This document shows, piece after piece, positions 9,851-21,408 of a DNA stretch of 64,000 bases. The translations under genes were made by a program, and so were the position numbers. This stretch comes from Ciona intestinalis (lineage: Eukaryota; Chordata; Ascidiacea; Phlebobranchia; Cionidae): contig NC_020170.2 of the NCBI RefSeq assembly GCF_000224145.3, positions 315,001-379,000 of the forward strand. The letters are read 5' to 3'. Every line of letters starts with the position of its first letter. Position 1 is the stretch's first letter. Under the pieces are notes generated by a model. It did not search any database. It was not told the DNA's origin and saw nothing but the letters and a program-made list of their open reading frames with translations.

Positions 9851-10133
9851 ATCTTATGTGTATAAACCGTGAAACTAACTGCTCCCCATAAAATAGAGAA
9901 ACGAATTTGTCATCGCCTCCTAGCGGAAAAAAGTTTCCGTCTTCTCTGTATAGCTCCATGTGATTGTAACGCTTGCGAGTCAAGTAAACTGCCATGCATC
10001 GGGAAGTCGCTGGTAATCGGTAACTTTTGGCTTTGTTTACGTTAGTATGCAAATATAAGCAAAAAGTATATATAGTATTAGTCTCATATATCTTTTATAA
10101 AAAAAAAAACAAATACAAAATAATTGTTACTTC

Positions 10134-10203
10134 AGGTTGGGATCGAACCCGGGACATGACGTTAGTGAAGCGCGTGCAATAACCGTTAGGCCACTAGATC
10201 TAT
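10134..10203 (-). tRNA. tRNA-like sequence (probable pseudogene or SINE head)
   Basis: On the minus strand it reads an A-box-like GTGGCCTAACGGTTATTGCA, then a perfect B box GGGTTCGATCCC, followed about 30 bases later by a run of T. The expected 7-bp acceptor stem is not found, so a working tRNA is unlikely. Confidence 0.35.
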
Positions 10204-10334
10204 TAACCATCCATGTCGAGACAGTGGTTGTATTGTCTGGAAATTTGGAGGGTACTTGTTGGTGAGATAAGGAATCCTCACATCGATTCACGCCTGAATC
10301 AAACTATTTCTATTTAAGTGGGGACGCATTAGAA

Positions 10335-10445
10335 GTTTTTGATCAAGCTCAGTCGACCGTTGTAGTAAAATGGTTAATTAATACTATGCTAATTAGTTTA
10401 ATTAACGTGCTCACGCATTAGATCTTTAATATCTTGTTCTTAGTT
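10335..10445. repeat. Dispersed repeat shared with 23063-23165
   Basis: The words AGCTCAGTCGACCGTTGTAG and GTGCTCACGCATTAGATCTT recur, slightly changed, at 23063-23165. Function unknown. Confidence 0.65.
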
Positions 10446-10527
10446 TTTTGACTTAATTTGAACTTAAAGAGAAAAATAACTATTTCCAGATATATATATA
10501 TATTTTTCTAACAAACCACACCGTCAT

Positions 10528-10788
10528 TCCTTCCACTTCCTGAAGATTTAATGCGCAAGTTACGAGGTGGACATGGTTTTACGAAGATTGATCTAGCTGA
10601 CGCTTATAATCAAATCCGGTTAGGGCTAGAGAGTCGCAAACGACTGGCCATCAGTACACACAGAAGTATTTTATTGCAAAACATTTTACCATTTGGTATA
10701 ACCTCCACTCCCGGGTATTTCCAATCAATAATGGACGACCTCACACAAGATTATTACTCTTCTTTACTACTGTTGCACTTTATACTTT
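10528..10788 (+). pseudogene. Ty3/gypsy-type reverse transcriptase fragment
   Basis: An open stretch of about 85 codons shows the start of a gypsy RT domain: a LPLPEDL-like entry, GFTKIDLADAYNQIRL (equivalent to the FSKIDLSSAYHQI block with its first catalytic Asp), and LPFGITSTPGYFQSIMDDL (the LPFGL-APA-FQ block). The YVDD box and everything after are absent. No LTRs, gag or integrase were seen nearby. A truncated, decayed retrotransposon remnant. Confidence 0.85.
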
Positions 10789-10911
10789 GATTTATTTTAA
10801 AATGACCACTGTAAAACTCACAAATTTTTATTGTAATAGGTCCGGGTTTTGCGTTTTTGATATCGCATATACATTGACTATCACGTTACTATATGTGAGT
10901 GATTATTTTTT

Positions 10912-11040
10912 GTGGACAACCCATTAGTGACCACTGGGTTGGAGCCATTACCGTTAAGTGTCTTACCAAAGGACACATACGCCCACAATGGTGGAAACCC
11001 CTTTTTTATATATTTTTAAGCAACGACGAGTCTTGAACAA
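10912..11040 (-). mobile_element. SINE fragment
   Basis: Carries GGACAACCCATTAGTGACCA, TTAAGTGTCTTACCAAAGGA and ACATACGCCCACAATGG from the tRNA-derived SINE, then a piece of the head (CAACGACGAGTCTTGAAC). The 3' tail is missing. Confidence 0.7.
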
Positions 11041-11491
11041 ATTACTCTTTTTGCTATTGTCAACTCTCGTTATCGTGAACGAAGAGACGTAACACATTTT
11101 ATTTATTCAAAGTAGTGGTGTGTGAAAATAAAGCATATGATTTGTTCGCGCAAACTATTTGAAAAATTAAATCATATTTTTTCTGAAAACCGTTCAAAGT
11201 TGGGCGGTTTACGGCATGTAAGGTAACAAAGCACAACGAAACCTAGAATTTATGAAATTAAAATGTTCCAATTGTAGTACTTTTCAATACATTAAACAAC
11301 TCGTTGCCAAAAAGCAAGAGCAAAATCCGCATTATATATAACTGATCCAATTAGTTGTTTTTGCTTTTTAATAAATAAGCGCCATATTACATATTTGGGG
11401 TAAATCTGATCAGCATCTTTGGTAAAAGGGTAAAGCATACCTACAAGTTTAGGAAACACTGCTCTATCAGTTAACGCTACCATGTCGTTAC

Positions 11492-11940
11492 CAGAGTCGT
11501 ATAAACACCGAGTAGTCCAACTGCCGTCTATGTGTGTCCAAAATAGAGCAAAAGTGGTGACTTTCACAATGGGTTTAAACGAACTTGTTAAGTTTTGTTT
11601 GTGTTTTCCTATTGTGGGAAGGTGTAAAACAGCTTCTATTTACCTTACCAAACATTTTTTAGAAAAAATGTATAAATTTAGCCGCATTAAATGATTAAAA
11701 TGTCGCAAATCAACCGCTTCTAATTCTAATTTTTGACTTTTTTTTGACACCGAAAACAAATAACACATGTTTTTTACATTTTTCAACCTTTAAATTTGTT
11801 TTTAGGCCCAAGTTTTTCTGTAATTTACCGAAAAACATACATTTTCCCTATATCTACTGTGTTATTTTGGACCCAAATTGCCGTTCAAATTGTGTTTTAC
11901 GTAACAATGGGTTGGACTACTCGGTATTTCTATGGCTCTG
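11492..11940. mobile_element. hAT-like MITE, copy 1 (449 bp)
   Basis: Flanked by a perfect 8-bp duplication, GTCGTTAC, at 11484-11491 and 11941-11948. The terminal inverted repeat starts CAGAGTCGTATAAACACCGA on the left; the right end reversed starts CAGAGCCATAGAAATACCGA, and both continue GTAGTCCAAC. No transposase. Nearly identical to copy 2. Confidence 0.9.
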
Positions 11941-12076
11941 GTCGTTACTAAACACGTCTATGGCTTTGTCAAGTACCGTTGGTGCCGAGGCTCGAGGCAC
12001 CTGGAGAACGAGGCGTGTGACGCCGGTCACGAAAATGTACTAACTTCCTATCGCTGGTAGGCCTATTAACGCGAAC

Positions 12077-12523
12077 CAGAGTCGTATAAACACCGAGTAG
12101 TCCAACTGCCGTCTATGTGTGTCCAAAATAGAGCGAAAGTGGTGACTTTGACAAAGGGTTTAAACGAACTTGTTAAGTTTTGTTTGTGTTTTCCTATTGT
12201 GGGAAGGTGTAAAACAGCTTCTATTTACCTTACCAAACATTTTTTTTAAAAATGTATAAATTTAGCCGCATTACATGACTAAAATGTCGCAAATCAACCG
12301 CTTGTAATTCTAATTTTTGACTTTTTTTGACACAGAAAACAAATAACACATGTTTTTTACATTTTTCAACCTTTAAATTTGTTTTTAGGCCCAAGTTTTT
12401 CTGTAATTTACCGAAAAACATACATTTTCCCTATACCTACTGTGTTATTTCGGACCCAAATTGCCGTTCAATTTGTGTTTTACGTAACAATGGGTTGGAC
12501 TACCCGGTATTTCTATGGCTCTG
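12077..12523. mobile_element. hAT-like MITE, copy 2 (447 bp)
   Basis: Same element as 11492-11940, in the same orientation, flanked by a different perfect 8-bp duplication, ACGCGAAC, at 12069-12076 and 12524-12531. The two copies are therefore independent insertions and not a tandem duplication. Confidence 0.9.
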
Positions 12524-12531
12524 ACGCGAAC

Positions 12532-12955
12532 AATGAGCGTTATTCCTCATAGTCTTAAGTTTTATAAATGACACTACGGCATGAAGTTACGATGTTAGTA
12601 AATAACGCATTTCCTATTGTCATTTCCAGCATTTACTTATTCTGAAGAAAATCGTAAGAAACACATACAACACAGCATACTGGATTGCGCTTTTACTGCA
12701 AACTGCATTTAAAAATAATGTTAATGGGCGTTGTTCACGTATATAGGCGCATAAGACCCTTGAATACTCTGTGGTTGTTTCCAATATTATTTTGGTTAAA
12801 GTATTTATTTTGTTAGTTAAAAATACAAATAAAAGTCATATTTCTGGAATGTTTAACTCCGATTTATATACGTTTCTTTCTTTGAATGCTGTCTGTAGTG
12901 TGATGGACTGATGGAGTAATGATTATTTTGTTGTTTCTTATTGCACTTAAAACAG
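12532..12955. other. Upstream flank of SLC38A9
   Basis: AT-rich, no exon recognised. It ends in a polypyrimidine tract and AG acceptor (TTGTTTCTTATTGCACTTAA then AACAG) six bases before the SLC38A9 ATG. Confidence 0.5.
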
Positions 12956-12961
12956 GTAAAC
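12951..12961 (+). other. AG acceptor immediately before the SLC38A9 start codon
   Basis: AACAG/GTAAAC precedes ATG by six bases after a pyrimidine-rich tract. In Ciona this could be a spliced-leader trans-splice acceptor or a 5' UTR intron end; the sequence alone cannot decide. Confidence 0.5.
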
Positions 12962-15900
12962 ATGTCTGCTGACCAAAACTGTAACCAGGGTGCTGCTGAT
13001 TATGGATCATTCTCATGCACTCCAACTGATGCACGGTTATCACAGAGGTATAGCATTTAAATCGAGTTCAATTTATGCTTTGTTGATACGAATCATTCCA
13101 TACCTATTATAAAATCAAATTTATTTTTAAAAAATCTTGCAACCCAGTCTTATCCAAAATTGGTGAGCAAAGCACGTACATTTTCAAGCCATGTTAGGAA
13201 ATCCAACCTAGTTTATTCTGTGTTTATTTTTATTGTTTTATTAATTGGCGTGCGTGGGACAAAATATGGCAAGAGTTTGTAAACAAAATCGCTATGGCCC
13301 TGCTCTGCAAACATTTTTCTGTCAAAGTAGCAACCCTTTAAACATTTTTAAGTAGAAAAAAATCCCAACCGTGATAATCTAGTAATGTTTTATATACATT
13401 TTTAGTGTCGGGACAAACCAAGAAGTTTCTTTGACCCAAGATAAGTTTTTGAGAAGATCTTCATCTAGAAAACCTCTTATGCATCCAAGATGGTATTCAG
13501 AGAGTTTATCTGGAAGCACAGGTTTAATTTCAAAGTTTTTTGAATTTTTGTTAAGTTAAGTACAGTGCTTACATCACTTGTATAGAGTACTGGCGTGGAA
13601 AATTCAGAAATTCGCTACTCTTATTTAATACATGACTACTGCACGCTCAAATATTGTTTCGACGATGACAATCAACAGATTAATTTGTAAAGAAATGTGT
13701 TAAAATTTGACTTATATTTGCACAATTATGATTGTTACAACATAACATCGTATTGTTTGTAACAAATCATGCCCTTTTTACACCTGCTCTGATCAACCAA
13801 TCAGAAATAAAGGAATCAGGAAACAACTAGCATTATAAGTTATTACGTGTGATAGACCAGACAATCGCACATTATGCATGGGATATGGAAGTGTTTATTA
13901 TTGCAATGTTTTCTCTTTTTTTACTTGTTTGCAACTGTGCGTCAAGCATGTAAAAAACAAAATTGGGCTGATACTGATTTATATTTAAATTTATCCCCTA
14001 GTTTCGTAAATCGTAGACACATGACGTGTGTTCTCGGTCCAGTTTTTGCCGTTTTGCCTTTATAACTATCCCTGCGTTGGTGTGCCGTTTCCACCACATA
14101 GTAAGCAAAAATATCTGTTAATATATCAGGTAATAACTGATAAACAAGGAACCGTAACTCATAATTGCAGTTAAACAAAAGTAAAAAGTTATAATTGCAG
14201 TAAAAAGATACAAATTGCTAAGATCATGTTAAAAATACTAAATTCGCACAGACAGTGGTGTTTTGTTTTTTTGCTTTTAGTTTTAATGAACTTACTTCTG
14301 CTCACAATCCCCTTTTCGCAATCAAATACCGCAAGTGTATTACGACATAGCAAGTTATGTTATGTCACAATTGCCAATGTCTCTTGCACCGCATAAATGA
14401 AGGATTTATAATAATATAAAGCTATTTGTTCTGTCAGGCGTGCACAAATAGATAACTTACATATATGTTAACGGTCAACATGATACGAATTGTACACAGT
14501 TGATGAGTAAATAAATTTCAGACTATAAAATATTGAGATATATTACACGTGCAAGTTAAACGATGTTAGGCATTGCGATAAGTGTTTCTGATACATAGAG
14601 GGTCTAACTATTGCGTTAAGATACATCTGAACCAAATTGACTTTGCTATATGCCACACTCCCGCGTAATTGCAAAACTCTGCGCCAATGTCTTACATCTT
14701 TACTAGGGTTGCACGGAGGGCAAGCTAACTTAGACATATCTATACTGTTTTATTTCGATAGTACAAGCTCAAACTAATCCTGCAAACTTTTGTTTCGTTC
14801 TAACTATCCTTGCCCCCTACCTTTAAAATGCCTAAAATAAAGTATAAATATTTTTTTATAAATATCGTTTCTATGAAAAGTACCTTGCTATGATCTATTA
14901 GATATATTATTGTTATTTGTTACTTACTTTATGTTTACAGATCAAATTGTTGATGTCGCAATTGCATCGGATGATGAGAATGAAAGTTTGTTACCCAAGC
15001 GGGAACTGAATGATATTTCTATTACTTTTAGTCGACATAAATATTACAGCAAGTTGGTTGATCCATCAGATACAAGGATGGTATGTTAGTTTGCTAGTTC
15101 CATATCAGTTCAGCATTAGCTGTGCGGAATTATCTTGTAATGGTTCCATGTCGCACTTAGTGTTTAACAACCAACGTATTTTTAAGTACGAAATTTAGAT
15201 CCGACATTTAGCATTTAGCTGTCATTTTGCTGCGTATTGGGATGTGCTTCCCCAAAAAATTGTTAAAAAAAACAGCAACGCTCTTATCCCTAACCTTTAC
15301 CTTCTTCATTGTAATGGCTGTTATTGAAATGAAAGGATTTGTATCCAATTAATTTGTTGTAAAAATTAACTAAAGAAAATTCATTTTTAAGCTCATTGGG
15401 TAAATCTTATTTTTTAACATTTTATCCAGATGGCACTGGTTGTGGGTCTGTGAGGTTTTTAAATAATGCTTGTTTAGTAAAATCGGTAACTTTGTGCAAA
15501 AGTATCGCGAAACAAGGTTCGACTACCTCAAAAGCTATTTGGCCGACTATGGCAGAAAGTGATCTGCTTTGTGTAACATATCACTGAGACAGCCTCTTGG
15601 CTGCTTGCGAAGGCTATCAATATCAGTCAAGCAATGCAAAACTTGTCAGAACATCCTTGCTCTTATAGAGTTTAGGTCGCTAAAGGTTTTCAAATTAGCA
15701 TCACCTTGCGTAACAGAGTTCTGATTTTTGTTATGTAAACTAATATAGGCCTAGGCCCTTTTTTTTGTTGATAAATTAAATATTTCGTTAGTTGGTGATG
15801 CTGTAACTTTTCTATATTTTCACTGTTAAAAAAATTCCCAATTCAGGATGGCAGATTGGCAGGAATATGTATTTTTCGATTTGAACATTTGAAATGAGAT

Positions 15901-18900
15901 TTTATGTGTGTACTAATACTACCTAAGATTTCAGTTATTTTTGTTTTAATTAAATACATTGGTTGATTATAGAGAATTCCAGATCATGTCTTGCCATCAT
16001 CATTCTTTTACATCATTCCAACAAAAACAACAGGAAAACAAAGCAGTGTGGTTACCATGTAAATAATTCTTATATTTATATTCTCAATGTACAAAGCGGA
16101 TGGTCTATAATATGCACGAATGCATGAAATAATGCAGAGTCATTAAACGTTCTAACTACTGAGTAATGAGTTTGTTCCCAACAACGGTTTAATTCTGCTG
16201 CAAACAGGTTGTTTTTTGGTTCGTGTTAAACTATGGTTTCACAAAAATACAAAATAGAAATTAATGGCACAACATCATATAAAATACACATTAGCTGTGT
16301 TGATTTATTTATCTAGAAAATATAAACATTTAAATTTAGAAAACGTATTACTTAAGATGGGTAAAGTTATAGAATCTTTATTTGTATACTTAAAAATCTA
16401 TAAAACTATTATCTTATACAATTTGTAAATGTCCAGTTTTGCAATTTGGAATACAATGATGGGAACTTCTCTTCTTTCAATGCCTTGGGGTTTGGGGCAA
16501 GCTGGCTTTTTGTTTGGAATCCTCTTGATATTGTTGTCAGCAATGTTGACTCTGTATACAGCTTTTCGTGTTCTGCAGTCCACAAATACATTAAGTAAGT
16601 TCCGTACTTCCGTTAAACATATAATGTGAGTAATGTATATAACAAGTATGATGTAAATCTAAAACATCTCTTCACCGACCTATTTTTACTGATATTTCAC
16701 TGTCCTTTTTCGATCTCCTTTATTATGGTAAAGGATTAGGTGGTACTTTGTTTACTGTGTTGAAAGCAGAGTATTAAGGTTATAAGACATTGAAAATTTA
16801 AACCTTACTCACTTTATATGTTAGTCTATATGTTAGTCTCACTTTATATCTGAGAAATGTTTTTGACGTTGAGCACCAATATTTATGAATAACTGAGCTA
16901 GGACTGCTGGTTAGTTGTTAATTCCTTTGACTGTTTCAGGTTGACCCATTAAAAATTACTCTTGAATAGAACATGACTCTAATTATTTATACAAAATATG
17001 GATTAACAATTAATTTTAATGCAGTTAATACCTTCGATAATAATGTATAGTACAATGGGGGAAGATGGGACACTTAAGCACATATTGCCAAATATTTCCA
17101 AAATCAATATGGATGACGGTTTTTGGGTAATACCACAAATTAGTACAATCATTCTTTATTAATTAACAACAATTTAATAAAATATAATAAAACACACGAG
17201 GAGTTATTTAGCGATCCGCACAACAGGTGAAATTTTACAAATTAAAAACACACAGGATAAGATGGGACATTTTAAAATCATTGTTAATTTTGATTATTAA
17301 GTGTATTTTTATAAATAGAAATATACGTAAATAACACGAAATAATACTGTACCCTTTGAAAATTAATGACCAAATTTCAAATATATTTTCAAAATAATAT
17401 CTTTTTATTATATCAGTATCTTATAGTTGAAAACCCCCTGAGGTATAAATTACTAAATTAAAAGCAAATATTTCAAAGTTTGGCAATGAAAACATACAAA
17501 ACTACAATGTGGGGGAAGATGGGACTCTAAATTGAAACATATTTACATTAGCAGTATTCTGCAACTTGTAGTTAACGTACCGAGTTTAACAGGATGTGCT
17601 GGTTTCTCTGCCATGTAAACTTCATATATATAACGTTAAACCGATATTTTTTTGTTGTTTTTATCTCAAATTAAAGTCATATTGACCCCTGCCTATTTTT
17701 TTCATGCTTATATCTCAAGTGTTTTTTTTACAAAACTAAAACTAGTTTAATGAGACAAAATCAAACTGTATGAATTATTCAAGGTTGTTTTATGAAGCTA
17801 TGAAACTAGTTCAATCATTCGCACACGCAAACTAAAAAAATTCATTGGCTTTACTATGATTTAGCGAGCATTAAAAAATGGCACCTTACTATTTTGCATT
17901 TTTTACCTGTTCAAAGTATACTGTTTCTATTTTACTAATTTTTTTTTAATATTTAAAAACAGTAATCAGCAGTTTTATAAAGTCGTGATCATACTGTCGA
18001 ATAATTCTGTAACCTTATTTTCCTGATTATCATTAAATGGGGGTCCGTAAAAAGAAAATTAAAAAAAAACCTCGTCTGACAAGGTGTCCCATCATCCCCC
18101 ACCCTACTATATGAAGTATAAAACAAAGTTATAAATTAATTTGGTTTCAGGTTTTGAAGCATTTGAATTCTCAGATGTTGTTTCGTTCTACCTTGGTAGA
18201 TACGGCGAATGGGTTGCAATTACTTTCTCTTTAGTAACATTTCTTGGTGGAATGATTGTTTACTGGGTGTTGATGACCAACTTCTTATTCACAAGTGGAA
18301 TATTTATATTTGGTAAGGAATAAGTTTAATAATTAAATTTCTTCCTTAACAAGAGTTAATAAAATGCTAACTCTATAACATTTTAAAAGTTAATGCTTTA
18401 AATATTGTTTTATATGCTTCTTAATGAAACATAGAGCAGTGACACAACACTCTAATGTTGTTTTACTCAACATCCCACAGTGATCTAGATCGCTTATTTA
18501 AAACCTATAATTTCAACAACTACATAATTCGTTTACAGTAAGAGTGTGGAAAACAGTTAAAATGTTTTAAACTCCGAATATATTATCATATTTTAAATTA
18601 TTGTTTTTGTTGTGGTCTGTCTGCCAGCTTTACACACATGAATAACACAGCCAACGGGTATTGGCTTTACACTCTGTCGAACATTGGTTCTCAATCTTAT
18701 TAGCTTACAGATAAGTAAAAATTTAAAAGAAGTTTTGCGGGCCGCCGGACCGGTGGACCTTCAAAAATTAAAATCAACCCAAAATATAGTTACGAAAAAA
18801 AGAAACTCAAAAGCAAAGACTAGAAGCTGCCATTTAAAAATAAAAATACTGATGTCTTTTTGATATCACATGTGGTTCTATTGAAGTTTCTGCAATACAT

Positions 18901-21408
18901 GGTAGAGCGTTGACTTCCACAAGATTCCATGCAAACCTGCAGGAAGTTGACGCGTTGTGGCGGTTAAGAACCACTGTTTTACAAAAGTAGAAATATTAAA
19001 TGCAGATTATTCCTCGCAACAACACTTATATTAATAAATGTTTGCAGATAAAGCTCATAGCAGCAATATCAGCATGGATAAGAACAGCAGTGAAGTATTG
19101 TGTCCACACAACAAACCAACAACTAACAACACCAACATTGAAGGTGTTAACGACATGTGGAATATATCTTTTACTGTTCCCATATACCTTGCTGTGTTGG
19201 TGTTTCCGCTCCTCAACTTTAAATCTCCAACATTCTTCACCAAGTTTAACTGCCTTGGTAAATATTATATGAATATAGTGTTAGTGAAAACTGATCTCAT
19301 TTATTTTCCCATGGTAGGTAAACTCTGTCCGATTACAATGCCTGATTATGAATGACCCAATGTGTTATGGCAACATAAAAATGTCTTAAATTAAAAATTT
19401 TATCGGCATACCAAAGATAAAATGATAAGTTGGATATGATATGGATGGTGTCATGGAGATGCTTAAATGTTATCTAAATTTAACAGATTTTTTAAAAAGC
19501 AAAGCAGCAATATGTGACATTCAGTCAAAATCAGAAAATTTGCTAAATCTAATATTCTTAATACAGTCCTCAAATAGTAGTTAGTCTAAAAATTTCAAAT
19601 GTTTTATTTTCAATTTAGGAACATTGTCTGTATTCTTTCTTCTGGCGCTTGTTATAACCAAGTCCATCAAGTGGGGTTGGAACATAGAATACGCGGAAAT
19701 AATGGAGTTCCGAATCACTTTTCCTGCTTTAACTGGAATGTTGTCTCTTGCATTCTTCTTGCATAAGTTAGTAGTTTAGTATTAACCATTACCGGTAAAC
19801 TAATTTTCAATAATAGAATTGACACAACAAAACAGAATGATTCACTAAATAATTATAATTTATGCCTTCTTGTCTGGATGAATTGTAGAGAGGTAATGAA
19901 TATATGGACATGTGGTAAAACATATGTTTACATCATTACATGCAGTGCTGCGATTACGATTGTGAAAAATAACCAACATCCCGAAAACAATGTACGCGAC
20001 TTAAGTATTGGATACCTATTGACTGCCGTGACTTATTTATCTGTTGGTATCTTGTTCTATGCCTCGTTTCCTCTTCCAAAGAGTTGCATATCTTCAGTAA
20101 GTACTTCTCTTGCATTGAAAATATTATAATAACTATAATAGCCCTTTAAAAATATATATATACATACATGTTATCTAATAATTTTATTAACTTAACTTTC
20201 ACAGGTTATGCCCTTCATTATTCCTTGAAAATATACCAACGTTTAATTCTATTTGTAGTTTACTTGTTTCAACAGAACCTCCTACAAAATCTGTCGGTAT
20301 CTGACCCGTTTGCTGCTGGTGCAAGAGTGTTTCTTTTGTTTCAAATGATCACGGTTTTCCCGCTGCTTGCTTACATGTTCAGAGCCAATGCATTATATGC
20401 GCTGTTTCAAACTGCTTGGCCAGGGTAAAAAAGTTTGATTTTAAATTACGTTTACTTATTAAATTGGTAATTGGTGGGTAACATTTTATATTTAAGAAGA
20501 CAACTTGGTGTATTTGTATACTTCACCTTGGTTGTTAGAATATGGTTGGACTGTGTCCTTACACCCAAGGGCGAAGCCAGCTCTAAAATTTGGTGGGGGC
20601 CAAATGTTCTATGTTTGTATTTTGGGTTTGAATCACCTCTTTACAACACAAAACACGGAAAGACGTTCTGATAAGCATATATTTTTTACAATTACTACCA
20701 GCTATTTTTGTCACAAAATTTGAGATTGTTTGACCAGGCAATAAACTACAATATATAATGGCAGTTCACAAGGCGATTATTTGCGTCACAATGTAGGGAC
20801 TGACACGTTATCATTTGTTAGCATGTGCGCATGTCTAAGAAAGGAAGATGTATGTGTAAGAAAATTAAAAACAGGCTTAAATCAAAATGGTAGAATATAT
20901 TATTTTCACCATTAATCTTAGTGGAAACTCAAAATTTGCGGGGAGCTATGGCCCCTCAGGCCCCCCCTTGGCGACGCCCATGCTTACACCCTTTATTACA
21001 TGTATTCATATACACTATTAGGTTACTTGGTGTTTAGGATAATGCATTATTAATTAATATCTGCAGAAGATGGCATGTACTTTTGACAAACTTTGGTGTT
21101 TTGGTTGTATGTGTTCTTATAGCAATGTTCTATCCTCACATTGGTGACATCATCAGGTATGGAGATAAGTCATTGCACATTGATAAAGTAATAAAACAGC
21201 ACACCAGTTGTAAATTCAATTTACTTGCAGGTACAGCGGTTCACTCTGTGGGCTTGTCTACATCTTCTGCCTCCCATCTGTTGTTTACATGTTATCTCTC
21301 AAAATATGCAATAAACTTACCTTGCCACCTCTTATAATACATGTATGTATCATATTACTTGGAGTCTTAAACTTCATTGCACAGTTTATCATAACACCTT
21401 CAAAGTAA
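12962..21408 (+). CDS. SLC38A9: SLC38A9-type lysosomal amino-acid transporter and arginine sensor, complete, 12 exons
   Basis: Eleven-TM transporter that senses lysosomal arginine and signals to Rag GTPases/mTORC1. Exons: 12962-13047, 13406-13521, 14941-15080, 15973-16058, 16437-16594, 18151-18312, 19048-19257, 19619-19766, 19946-20096, 20276-20424, 21067-21156, 21231-21408. All are GT-AG with consistent phases and sum to 557 codons plus TAA; human SLC38A9 has 561. The cytosolic N-terminus holds HKYYSKL (about 100-106) and IPDHVLP (116-122), matching the Rag/Ragulator-binding segment. TM1 contains IWNTMMGTS (146-154), the arginine-site helix. Later hallmarks are [48 protein letters not shown] and [10 protein letters not shown]. 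The luminal loop in exon 7 has several N-X-S/T sites. The true exon 5 start is 16437: an ATG at 16429 lies before the acceptor. Introns 5, 6 and 10 contain transposons. Confidence 0.96.
13522..14940. other. SLC38A9 intron 2, no feature recognised
   Basis: AT-rich intron of about 1.4 kb. No exon, repeat family or RNA gene could be supported on either strand. Confidence 0.5.
17050..18108. mobile_element. Long MITE-related element in SLC38A9 intron 5
   Basis: Left end ACAATGGGGGAAGATGGGAC, right end GTGTCCCATCATCCCCCACC then CTACT, about 1.06 kb. A further internal terminus-like block (ATGTGGGGGAAGATGGGACT) lies at 17507. The interior differs from the short MITE but is shared with 56023-56923 (for example AAAACACACGAGGAGTTATT here and AAAACACACGACGTGTTATT there). 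No transposase frame was found. It could also be two abutting insertions. Confidence 0.65.
18682..18976. mobile_element. hAT-like MITE in SLC38A9 intron 6
   Basis: Left CATTGGTTCTCAATC, right end reversed CAGTGGTTCTTAACC: the CAGNGGTTCTNAA terminus common in hAT elements. The interior is GC-rich in part (GCGGGCCGCCGGACCGG). No 8-bp target duplication was recognised, so it is old or the ends are imprecise. Confidence 0.5.
20566..20982. mobile_element. hAT-like MITE in SLC38A9 intron 10 (417 bp)
   Basis: Flanked by a perfect 8-bp duplication, CTTACACC, at 20558-20565 and 20983-20990. Left end CAAGGGCGAAGCCAG, right end reversed CATGGGCGTCGCCAAGG; both continue into a GGGGGCC block. No coding capacity. 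Confidence 0.85.

Larger units (their letters stand above)
9430..9961. mobile_element. MULE-like non-autonomous element with 9-bp target duplication
   Basis: Both ends carry an inverted repeat of about 49 bases with roughly 85% identity (ACATGGGACTATACAAAGAA on the left; the reverse complement of the right end is ACATGGAGCTATACAGAGAA). The element is flanked by a perfect 9-bp direct repeat, GATTGTAAC, at 9421-9429 and 9962-9970. Long terminal inverted repeats with 9-bp duplications are typical of Mutator-like elements. The 532-bp interior has no transposase but contains a tRNA-like sequence (9660-9735) and degenerate telomere-like repeats (9784-9850). Confidence 0.8.

Noticed and set aside
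10528..10788. Intact retrotransposon
   Set aside because: Only the first third of the RT domain is present, with no LTRs or other domains.
11491..12523. 585-bp tandem duplication
   Set aside because: Different 8-bp target duplications around each copy show independent transposon insertions.
16429..16436. ATG at 16429 as the start of a separate small membrane protein
   Set aside because: It lies in the acceptor region (GTCCAG); splicing at 16437 continues SLC38A9 in frame and restores the [12 protein letters not shown] motif.
20206..20275. Alternative acceptor at about 20205 for SLC38A9 exon 10
   Set aside because: Reading from there meets a stop codon soon in the required frame; the acceptor at 20275 gives the family sequence directly.
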